Of a DNA stretch of 64,000 nt, positions 33,191 to 39,889 are shown one piece after another. The notes beneath the pieces are model-generated. The model saw only the letters and a list, made by a program, of their open reading frames with translations, ran no database searches and was not told the DNA's origin. Both the position numbers and the translations under genes were made by a program. The stretch spans positions 1 to 64,000 of the forward strand of contig NZ_JBLTWO010000002.1 of assembly GCF_049889055.1 (NCBI RefSeq), written 5' to 3'. The DNA comes from Rhizorhabdus sp049889055. GTDB lineage: Bacteria; Pseudomonadota; Alphaproteobacteria; Sphingomonadales; Sphingomonadaceae. Every line of letters starts with the position of its first letter. The first letter of the stretch is position 1.

Positions 33191-34663
33191 CTATTTGCTG
33201 GGAGCACTTCCCCAACGCGCCTGCGTCCGGCGTCGTTCCGGCTTCGTTTCGGAAGCCGCCTGCTCGGCGGCGAGTGCCGCGGCGGCGGCTGCGGCTTCCC
33301 GCTCGGCCTGTGCCTGCGCTTCGGCCTCCACCTCGCGGCGGCGCCGGCGGAACGGGTTCCAGACCTTCTTCTTTACATGCGTCTGGACATAGCGGTCGAA
33401 CGATATCTCCACCGCGATCAGGAAGTAGATATAGGGCTGGAAGGCGATCCCGACGAAAGAACATCCCAGCATGAAGATCAGGTGGCCGTGCTGGAGCGCG
33501 CTGGCGAGCGGCGCCACCCAGGCATTTTCGCCTTCTTCCTTCTTGTAGGTTCGTCGGATCGCTTCCATCCGGAAAACGCCGATCAGGTGAACCGCCAGGA
33601 ACATCAAGAGCCCTGGATAGCCCTGCTCGCCGAGCATCTCGAAATAGGCGTTGTGGAAGGCGCGGCCGGCATCATAGCCGATCACCTTGACCGTCGTTCC
33701 GTCAGCAGTCTTGTAGCTCATGTCGATTTCGAGCTTGTTGCCGATATAGGAGTTGAAGCCGCCGCCCAGCGGGTGGCTTGCCGCATAGTCGATCGTCCAT
33801 TTCCACACGGCCAGACGCGTCGAGGCGGAAGCATCGCCCTTGTAGCCCTGGATCGTGTCCATTCGCTGCGTATAGCTTTTCGGCAGGAAAGGTATGCCGC
33901 CGATGACGATGCCCGCCATCACCGCGAGATAGAGCATCCGGCGCTTCGCCGCGCGCAGTTCGAGCAGCGCCATGAGCGCGATGCAGAGCAGGCCGGTGCG
34001 GGTCTGCGTGCCGATCGGGATCAGCAGGCAGGCGAAGGCCAGCGCATACCAGTAGAGCCGCGTCAGCAGCATCGGTTTCACGATGTAGGAATATTTCGCC
34101 ATGTAGAGGATCAGCGGGATCGAGCAGATCGCGAAGGCGGAGATGGTGCTGCCCTCGTACATGCCACTGTTGTTGGCGACCATCAGGTTGAGCACGCCAT
34201 AGCCGCCGCCGCCTGCCAGCGTCTTGGCGCCGCCGACCACCGCGATCGAAGACAGGCACAGCAGCATGAACAGCAGCACCCCCTCGATCCGGGCGCGCGT
34301 GTAGAGTGTCATCGGCATGAAGATCGAGAAGACCAGCGCCTTCCACACCCAGTCCCATTTCTCTTTGGCCGCATCGGGAAAAGCCGCGGTCAGTGTCGTG
34401 AAGCCGCAGAGCAGGAGCAGCAGGATCAGGATGATCTGGCGGGGAGAAGGGCGGGCCTGTGTCTTGTCGTCGTTGATCGCCCAGCCGAGAAAGGCTGCGA
34501 TGAAGACGATCAGCGAGACGGGGATCGAACTGAGCAGATAATAGGAAAGCCGCTGCGGCGAAACGATGTCGACATAGATATAGGCGAGCACGAACAGAAA
34601 GGGACGCCGCAGTCCTGCGAGCAGCAGCGCGACCAGAAAGCTAATCAGGAACAGATCACGCAC
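33191..34663 (-). CDS. O-antigen ligase-like membrane protein, exosortase A system-associated
   Basis: The 490-residue protein has about ten to twelve transmembrane helices and begins VRDLFLISFLVALLLAGLRR, the characteristic start of the exosortase-A-associated putative O-glycosylation ligase family. A large periplasmic loop (about 300-345, with SHPLGGGFNSYIG and AFHNAYFEMLGEQG) carries the Wzy/WaaL-type signature. The role is to transfer or polymerise glycan linked to exosortase-sorted proteins or exopolysaccharide. The C-terminus has an Arg/Glu/Ala-rich coiled segment (about 430-475). The GTG at 34663 overlaps the stop of the upstream small gene by 8 bp. Confidence 0.88.
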   Translation of the reverse strand: MRDLFLISFLVALLLAGLRRPFLFVLAYIYVDIVSPQRLSYYLLSSIPVSLIVFIAAFLGWAINDDKTQARPSPRQIILILLLLLCGFTTLTAAFPDAAKEKWDWVWKALVFSIFMPMTLYTRARIEGVLLFMLLCLSSIAVVGGAKTLAGGGGYGVLNLMVANNSGMYEGSTISAFAICSIPLILYMAKYSYIVKPMLLTRLYWYALAFACLLIPIGTQTRTGLLCIALMALLELRAAKRRMLYLAVMAGIVIGGIPFLPKSYTQRMDTIQGYKGDASASTRLAVWKWTIDYAASHPLGGGFNSYIGNKLEIDMSYKTADGTTVKVIGYDAGRAFHNAYFEMLGEQGYPGLLMFLAVHLIGVFRMEAIRRTYKKEEGENAWVAPLASALQHGHLIFMLGCSFVGIAFQPYIYFLIAVEISFDRYVQTHVKKKVWNPFRRRRREVEAEAQAQAEREAAAAAAALAAEQAASETKPERRRTQARWGSAPSK

Positions 34664-34853
34664 GGTCTGATCCCGGCCTCTGCTGGCCCATCTCCACGCC
34701 GGCACGGCGTTTCATCGGCTTTTTAGGAAGCACCGGCTTGAAATGGCGACCCGACTGGACGGGCTCTTCGTTGAGAAAGGGGTGCACCAGCAGCTTCCAC
34801 CCGACGATGCCGAGCAGGAAGTGGGCGAGCAGCAGTGAAAGGGTGTCGATCAT
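34656..34853 (-). CDS. Small single-span membrane protein upstream of the O-ligase
   Basis: The 65-residue product has one N-terminal membrane segment (LSLLLAHFLLGIVGWKLLV) and a basic cytosolic tail rich in Lys, Arg and Pro (VLPKKPMKRRAG). I do not recognise it. Its stop overlaps the GTG of the ligase gene by 8 bp, which argues for real translation and for coupling. It is divergent from the glycosyltransferase, 60 bp away. Confidence 0.6.
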   Translation of the reverse strand: MIDTLSLLLAHFLLGIVGWKLLVHPFLNEEPVQSGRHFKPVLPKKPMKRRAGVEMGQQRPGSDRA

Positions 34854-34912
34854 GACGGGGCCGCCCGATTCCGGTTGACATGCGCGGCGTCTTGAGGCGC
34901 GTTTCGCCGCAC

Positions 34913-36124
34913 ATGAAGATACTCCACGTCCTAGATCATAGCCTGCCGATCCACAGCGGCTATACTTTTCGTACACGCGCGATTCTCAAGGCGCAGCAGG
35001 CGATGGGCTGGGAGGTCAGGGCTGTGACCGGACCGCGCTACAATGCACCGTCTCCCGACCCGGCGGTGGAGGAGGGGCTGATCTTCCACCGGAGCGGCTC
35101 GGCGCCGGATGGCCCGACGCCGATCGGTGAGTGGCGCGAAGTGGCGGCGCTGCGCCGCCGCATATTGGAGGTGGCGACGGAGTGGAAGCCTGACCTGATT
35201 CATGCCCATTCTCCAGCGCTGGTCGGTCTTGCGGCTTCGCTCGCCGCACGCAGGCTGGGTCTGCCGTTTCTCTATGAGATCCGCGCCTTCTGGGAGGATG
35301 CGGCGGTCGGTAACGGGACGGGGCGCGAGGGTAGCCTGAAATATCGGGCGGTCCGCGCGCTGGAGAGCCATGTGGTGTCGCGCGCGGATGCGGTCGCGGT
35401 GATCTGCGAGGGGCTGCGGGCCGATCTGGTCGCGCGGGGCGTTGCGCCCGGCAAGATCATGGTATCGCCGAACGGGGTCGATCTGGAACTCTTCGGCGCC
35501 CCCCCGCCGCCCGATCGCGCGCTGGCCGCGCAATTGGCGTTGGGGGAGGCCGAGGTGATCGGCTTCATCGGTTCCTTCTACGATTATGAAGGGCTCGACG
35601 ATCTGGTCGCGGCGATGCCGGCGCTGGTCGAGCGCTGCCCGCGTGCCGCCCTGCTGCTGGTGGGCGGCGGTCCGATGGAGGCCGCGATCCGGCGACAGGC
35701 GGAGATGTCCCCGGTCGCCGATCGTATCCACTTCGTCGGCCGTGTGCCGCACCAGGAGGTCGAGCGCTATTACAGCCTGATCGATGTGCTCGCCTATCCG
35801 CGCAAGTCGATGCGGCTGACCGATCTGGTGACTCCGCTCAAGCCGCTCGAGGCCATGGCGCAACGCCGTCTCGTCGCGGCATCCGACGTCGGCGGGCATC
35901 GCGAACTTATCGAGCAAGGCGTGACCGGCCTGCTGTTCCCGCCCGACGATCCGCCGGCGCTGGCTGCCGCGCTTGCAGGCCTGTTGCAGGATCGCTCGCT
36001 GTGGGAAGAACGCCGTGACGTGGCCCGGGCCTTTGTCGAGCGCGAGCGGAACTGGGCGGTCAACGTCGCGCGCTATCGCCCTGTCTATGAGCGCCTGACA
36101 ACGGTGGGCGGAGCGAAGACATGA
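34913..36124 (+). CDS. Glycosyltransferase family 4, exosortase A system-associated
   Basis: The 403-residue enzyme starts MKILHVLDHSLPIHSGYTFRT, the diagnostic N-terminus of the PEP-CTERM/exosortase-A-associated glycosyltransferase family. The GT-B fold is complete: an N-terminal acceptor domain with HAHSPALVGLAA, and a C-terminal nucleotide-sugar domain with VSPNGVDLELFG, GFIGSFYDYEG and the E-x7-E-type segment in PLKPLEAMAQRR. It would add a sugar to a lipid-linked exopolysaccharide. It is divergent from the O-ligase gene; the exosortase itself is not in the window. Confidence 0.9.
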   Translation: MKILHVLDHSLPIHSGYTFRTRAILKAQQAMGWEVRAVTGPRYNAPSPDPAVEEGLIFHRSGSAPDGPTPIGEWREVAALRRRILEVATEWKPDLIHAHSPALVGLAASLAARRLGLPFLYEIRAFWEDAAVGNGTGREGSLKYRAVRALESHVVSRADAVAVICEGLRADLVARGVAPGKIMVSPNGVDLELFGAPPPPDRALAAQLALGEAEVIGFIGSFYDYEGLDDLVAAMPALVERCPRAALLLVGGGPMEAAIRRQAEMSPVADRIHFVGRVPHQEVERYYSLIDVLAYPRKSMRLTDLVTPLKPLEAMAQRRLVAASDVGGHRELIEQGVTGLLFPPDDPPALAAALAGLLQDRSLWEERRDVARAFVERERNWAVNVARYRPVYERLTTVGGAKT

Positions 36125-36182
36125 TCGTCGAAAACGCAAATATGCGGCAGGAAAGTAACGGAATCCCAATTTTGCCTTATTA

Positions 36183-37904
36183 ATGGGTGATAGAGTTAAT
36201 ATGGGCGTTCCGATGGTACAGAGCAAAGCGCGGCGGCGATCGAGCCTTATCTGGGGCAGCTTGCTGGCCATATTGCTGGGCGTGGCGGCAGCATTTTTCG
36301 TGCTGGCCATGCCGATCAGCCTGCTCGAAACGATCACGACGACGACACGCCTGTCCAAGCTGATGGTTCAGGCGGAGCCGCCCATCTCTCCCAATGACCG
36401 CACCCTCCTGGCGGTGCTGGCCGGCATATTGGTCTCGGCGGTCGGGTGGGTGATGCTCGACTGGTTGCTGTTCGGCAAAGCCGGCCTGAGCGTGATCATG
36501 CCGGGTCGCGAGGATGATTTCGAGGACGAGGACGACGATGCCTTTCGGCCGACCGACCCACTCGATCTGATCGGCCACAGCGGTAGCCCGCTGGCTCGGA
36601 ACGACTGGGCGCCGGGCAACATAGCGAGCGATCCGCGTCGTCCGCTGTCGGCTCGCACCGATATCGGCGATCCCCCCCCCGGCGGTGCCCCGTTCCTGCC
36701 CGGTGTCGGCGACGCTTTTCCGCCTGCTGGCCAGATCCTGCCGGGTGCGGGCGTTTCTGCTCCGCCCCTGCCGCCCGTGTTGGGCGCATCGCCGCTGCCA
36801 CCCCTCCAGCCGCCTTCGGCGCCGAGCTGGGCCGCAGATCCATTGCCGGCAGGGCGGGGCTCCTGGCCTCCGCTCGACGAGACGGTGCTGCCCGAGACGC
36901 TGATCGCCCCGGCTGCCCCGGTAGCGCCTTCGATTCCGACGCCCCCTGCGGCCCGGGCCGCCCCGGAAGTGCCGCCTGGCATGCCGAGCTGGCTGCCCGC
37001 GCCGGGCCCGAGAGTCGACGAGGGTCTGTCGTCGGCCGATCCGGCGATCGAGGACGGCATCCTCAGCCCGCCGGGGTTGCCGGTTTCTGCAACTGCCGAG
37101 ACATCCGAGCCGGCGTCCGATCCTCTGGCCGGACGTCTTGCCCCGGTGGCGGTGCCCGACATCCTTGCGGCCTTCTCGCCGGCATCTCCCGTCGCGCCCG
37201 AAATGCCGCCGGTCGAGACTGCCGCTCCGCAGGTCGAACCTCCGTTCGAGCTGAATGTTACGGCGCCTGAAATTGCTCAGCCGGTAGAGCAGCCCCGGCC
37301 GGTTTCGACGATCGCGCCTTCGCTGTCACCGCAGGAGGCGACGAGACCGGCAAGCGCCCCGCCTCCTCCCGAATGGCCCGCTTCGACCGCCTCGCCGCTG
37401 GCAACACCGGTGGCATCGAACCGCCCCGTATCTGCGCGCGCTGGCAGTGCCGGTCTTGATCGTGCGCGTCTGGAGGATTTGCTCGAGCGGCTTGAGCGCA
37501 GTCTTGAAGGTCGCCGTGCCGCAGCTGCACGCGCGCCCGCGCAGCCAATCCCGATGGTCGTGCCAGCGCCTGCTCCGCAGCCGGCACCCACGCCGCAGCC
37601 ATCGGTACCTGTACCGCCGGCCTTTGCGGCGCCGGTCGCGCCGGTGGTCCCTGACCCGGCAGGGGCGCCCATCGCGCCCATGTTCGGGACTGTGCCTGAC
37701 CCGCGCTTCCCGGCCGATCCGGTGCCGTCTCCGCTGATCGCGCCGATCGTCTTCTCCGCGCCCGAGCCACCGATGCCCGTCGCGGCGAACCCGGCCCCGG
37801 CCGCGCGTGCGCAGGCGAGCGGAAACGCGCCCGCCAATGATGCGCTGCTCGAGCAGCCTTTGCATATGACGCTCGAACAATTGAGGCAGATGATCAGGCG
37901 CTGA
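36183..37904 (+). CDS. Large Pro/Ala-rich membrane protein, function unknown
   Basis: The 573-residue protein has two predicted transmembrane helices near the N-terminus (LIWGSLLAILLGVAAAFFVLA and LLAVLAGILVSAVGWVMLDWL, about residues 16-110), a short acidic stretch (EDDFEDEDDDAF), then some 400 residues of Pro/Ala-rich, presumably disordered sequence. Near residues 420-445 a basic helix (LDRARLEDLLERLERSLEGRR) interrupts it, and the C-terminus ends in a helix (HMTLEQLRQMIRR). No family recognised. Start codons at 36183, 36201 and 36213 are all possible; none has a good ribosome binding site. The final 11 bp overlap the convergent gene. Confidence 0.7.
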   Translation: MGDRVNMGVPMVQSKARRRSSLIWGSLLAILLGVAAAFFVLAMPISLLETITTTTRLSKLMVQAEPPISPNDRTLLAVLAGILVSAVGWVMLDWLLFGKAGLSVIMPGREDDFEDEDDDAFRPTDPLDLIGHSGSPLARNDWAPGNIASDPRRPLSARTDIGDPPPGGAPFLPGVGDAFPPAGQILPGAGVSAPPLPPVLGASPLPPLQPPSAPSWAADPLPAGRGSWPPLDETVLPETLIAPAAPVAPSIPTPPAARAAPEVPPGMPSWLPAPGPRVDEGLSSADPAIEDGILSPPGLPVSATAETSEPASDPLAGRLAPVAVPDILAAFSPASPVAPEMPPVETAAPQVEPPFELNVTAPEIAQPVEQPRPVSTIAPSLSPQEATRPASAPPPPEWPASTASPLATPVASNRPVSARAGSAGLDRARLEDLLERLERSLEGRRAAAARAPAQPIPMVVPAPAPQPAPTPQPSVPVPPAFAAPVAPVVPDPAGAPIAPMFGTVPDPRFPADPVPSPLIAPIVFSAPEPPMPVAANPAPAARAQASGNAPANDALLEQPLHMTLEQLRQMIRR

Positions 37905-38220
37905 GTGCGCTTCCGGCATCCAGCGTCAGTGCACGCAGCCGAAACATTGCCGGGTCGGCCGTCAGGTCGACCTTCTCCATCGATAGTTCGACCAGCAGAT
38001 GGCCCGGCAGATCGAGGTCGGCCATGATCGCCGCCTCACGGAGCGTGCGAACCGCCTGATCGACATCCGGCCCGTCGATCGCGACATCCAGCAGGTGGCG
38101 CTCTCCGTCGAACAGCAGGCTGCGCCAGGGGTGGCTGTCCGATCGCGTCGCATGGAGCCGGGCATAGGGCCGGCAGCGTGATCGAAGTGCCGCGAGCAGC
38201 GCCTTGCCAGGGTCGCTCAT
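37894..38220 (-). CDS. Conserved hypothetical protein
   Basis: The 108-residue soluble protein has alternating hydrophobic strands (HPWRSLLFDGERHLLDVAI, LDLPGHLLVELSMEKVDL) suggesting a ferredoxin-like alpha-beta fold. No motif identifies a function. Its ATG overlaps the stop of the upstream small gene by 4 bp (ATGA), so both belong to one unit downstream of an SOS-type box at 38441-38455. Confidence 0.65.
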   Translation of the reverse strand: MSDPGKALLAALRSRCRPYARLHATRSDSHPWRSLLFDGERHLLDVAIDGPDVDQAVRTLREAAIMADLDLPGHLLVELSMEKVDLTADPAMFRLRALTLDAGSALSA

Positions 38221-38414
38221 CGGACCTGCTCTTTCGCCTCGGCCTGCCAGCGAGCGATATGCGCTCTGACCCTCTCGGCCGTCGCTGTTCGCGGTTCCCG
38301 GCCCCGACGAAGCGCTGCGACGAAGGCCGGGTCGCCCAGTGCCTCGCGGCCGAAGCGCGATGGCTTGGTCCCCGATTGCCGCAGGTGCCGCTCGACGTCT
38401 CTCAGCAGATACAT
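38217..38414 (-). CDS. Small helical DNA-binding-like protein
   Basis: The 65-residue protein starts MYLLRDVERHLRQSGTKPSRFGREALGDP, an arrangement like a compact helix-turn-helix, and ends in a charged helix (AERVRAHIARWQAEAKEQ). Similar short proteins are common in sphingomonads, but no function is known to me. The ATG at 38414 is chosen over one 24 bp upstream because AAGGAAGA lies just before it. It is divergent from the S24 repressor gene; a GTTC-N7-GTTC site lies 27-41 bp upstream. Confidence 0.65.
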   Translation of the reverse strand: MYLLRDVERHLRQSGTKPSRFGREALGDPAFVAALRRGREPRTATAERVRAHIARWQAEAKEQVR

Positions 38415-38440
38415 TGGCTCTTCCTTTCTTCGACTCATAT

Positions 38441-38455
38441 GTTCACTGTATGTTC
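38441..38455. promoter_or_regulatory. LexA-type SOS box (GTTC-N7-GTTC)
   Basis: GTTCACTGTATGTTC is an exact match to the direct-repeat LexA motif of alphaproteobacteria. It lies between the divergent small gene (start 38414) and the S24 repressor gene (start 38505). The two GTTC units are 11 bp apart, one helical turn. Confidence 0.65.
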
Positions 38456-38474
38456 TTTCTCATTTCCTACTTGT

Positions 38475-38490
38475 CTAGGAAAAATCCTAG
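38475..38490. promoter_or_regulatory. Perfect 6-bp inverted repeat, candidate S24 repressor operator
   Basis: CTAGGA-AAAA-TCCTAG is a perfect palindrome with a 4-bp spacer, 15 bp upstream of the S24 repressor start codon. The position fits negative autoregulation. The assignment to that repressor is inference. Confidence 0.5.
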
Positions 38491-38504
38491 GGATAGGGAG
38501 AGAC

Positions 38505-39158
38505 ATGACGGAAGACGTGCGCAGCATCCTCGACGAGTTGATCCGTGAGAGAGGCGAGGATTATTCCTCGCTGTCGCGGCTGATCGGGCGCAATCCGGCC
38601 TATATCCAGCAGTTTATCAAGCGGGGTACGCCGCGCCGCTTGTCGGAGGAGGACCGGGCGCGGATCGCAGCCTATCTGCGCGTGCCCGAAGAGCGGCTCG
38701 GCGGCAGGTCGGCATCGCCGCCTTCCAGGTCGGCAGCGGCGCATGACAATGGCTTGCGGGCCGTGCCGCGCATCGAGGTTCGTGCGTCGGCGGGGCCGGG
38801 GGGCGTGGCGGATATCGAGGAGCGGGGGCGACCGTTCGCCTTCGATCCCGCGCTGCTCAAGGAGATCGGCGCCCGGCGCACGTCACGGCTGTCGGTCATC
38901 CGCGTATCGGGCGAGTCGATGGAACCGACTCTGCGCGACCGTGACGACATTTTGGTCGACCTCAGCGCGACGACGCCCATCCCGGATGCCATTCATGTGC
39001 TCAGCCTGGACGACCTGCTGATGGTAAAACGGCTCGTTCATGATGGGGATAGCTGGATCGTCCGGAGCGACAATCCAGACTATGCGGATATAGACGATTT
39101 CGACCCGGCGGCCTTGCGGATCATTGGCCGGGTGCTGTGGTGCGGACGAAAGCTGTAG
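38505..39158 (+). CDS. S24 family transcriptional repressor (LexA/CI-like)
   Basis: The 217-residue protein joins an N-terminal helix-turn-helix (about 10-60, SSLSRLIGRNPAYIQQFIKR) to a C-terminal S24 peptidase domain. The catalytic dyad is visible: Ser138 in SGESMEPT and Lys175 in MVKRLV. An Ala-Gly pair at 96-97 (ASAGPGG) is placed like the self-cleavage site of LexA and lambda CI. It is therefore likely to be a repressor inactivated by RecA-stimulated self-cleavage after DNA damage, though it is not canonical LexA. A GGGAGAG ribosome binding site precedes the ATG. No phage structural genes lie nearby. Confidence 0.9.
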   Translation: MTEDVRSILDELIRERGEDYSSLSRLIGRNPAYIQQFIKRGTPRRLSEEDRARIAAYLRVPEERLGGRSASPPSRSAAAHDNGLRAVPRIEVRASAGPGGVADIEERGRPFAFDPALLKEIGARRTSRLSVIRVSGESMEPTLRDRDDILVDLSATTPIPDAIHVLSLDDLLMVKRLVHDGDSWIVRSDNPDYADIDDFDPAALRIIGRVLWCGRKL

Positions 39159-39182
39159 CCGCGCCCGTCTGGCGTTCGACGC

Positions 39183-39362
39183 TCAGCCGCGTCGGCGATC
39201 GTAGAAGTAGAGCGCGAGCGTGATGGCGACACCGATCGCGGTGCCGATGAGCGTGCCGGCCGAGGGCTGACCCTGCCGCGCGCCGATGACCGCCCCGGCA
39301 AGGATCGAGAAGGCGATGATCGCTCCGCCCGCGCGGGACGCTGTGCGGCTATTCTGTTCCAT
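39183..39362 (-). CDS. Small two-helix membrane protein
   Basis: The 59-residue product has two hydrophobic helices (AIIAFSILAGAVIGA and LIGTAIGVAITLALYFY) joined by a short glycine-rich turn and ends YDRRRG. The glycine-rich helical hairpin resembles small stress-related membrane proteins, but I cannot assign a family. The ATG at 39362 follows GGGGG. A cluster of TGTCCCG half-sites lies 62-107 bp upstream. Confidence 0.6.
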   Translation of the reverse strand: MEQNSRTASRAGGAIIAFSILAGAVIGARQGQPSAGTLIGTAIGVAITLALYFYDRRRG

Positions 39363-39423
39363 GGCGGCCCCCATGCCATGCTCCTCCCGGCGGCGCCAGT
39401 CATGTCCGCTACCGCGTCAGTCA

Positions 39424-39469
39424 TGTCCCGGATGTCCCGGCACGGGACAGACCGTCCTGCCACGGGACA
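39424..39469. promoter_or_regulatory. Cluster of TGTCCCG half-sites
   Basis: Two direct copies of TGTCCCG (39424-39430, 39433-39439) are followed by two inverted copies CGGGACA (39443-39449, 39463-39469), with a related TGTCCG at 39403-39408. The inner pair forms TGTCCCG-GCA-CGGGACA; the outer pair forms a 46-bp palindrome. It lies between divergent small genes and looks like a multi-site operator. Confidence 0.45.
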
Positions 39470-39520
39470 TGGTAAAGAGTTCGTCGACCATCGAAAGCCC
39501 GGAAAACCGCCAATCCTGAA

Positions 39521-39787
39521 GTGCTGGCATGGGCCTTGTGTAGTGTTTCGCAGGTGTTCACGGGGTTCGCGATCTTGGAAGAGATATTCTACATCGCCCA
39601 TCGGAGCAGTATCGAGCAGGCGCAGGAATTGCTGAGCCAGTTCGGCATGCTCGCGATCGATGAAGCGGCGGCGCGTAGCCGCCATTATCGGGAGCTCGGC
39701 AATTCGATTCGTTTCTGCGAGTGGCGCCAGATCGAGCGCTTCCTCGCCGTGCTCGCGCAGGATGTCGCGGTCGGCACGATCCACTGA
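39521..39787 (+). CDS. Small hypothetical protein
   Basis: The convincing part is about 75 residues: FAILEEIFYIAHRSSIEQAQELLSQF onward, helical, with a short FCEWRQIERFLAVLAQD end. No family recognised. The start is unclear: GTG 39521, GTG 39554 or a TTG near 39575 are possible and none has a good ribosome binding site. It precedes tamA in the same direction by about 100 bp. Confidence 0.5.
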   Translation: MLAWALCSVSQVFTGFAILEEIFYIAHRSSIEQAQELLSQFGMLAIDEAAARSRHYRELGNSIRFCEWRQIERFLAVLAQDVAVGTIH

Positions 39788-39889
39788 CTGACGCTTTCGC
39801 GCAACGCCTCCGCTTTTGTCGGCATTGGCATGCGGGGTGAGGGCAAGTTGGCGCTGGCGACGCCGCTGGCCTCCCGCTAGGGTCGCACG

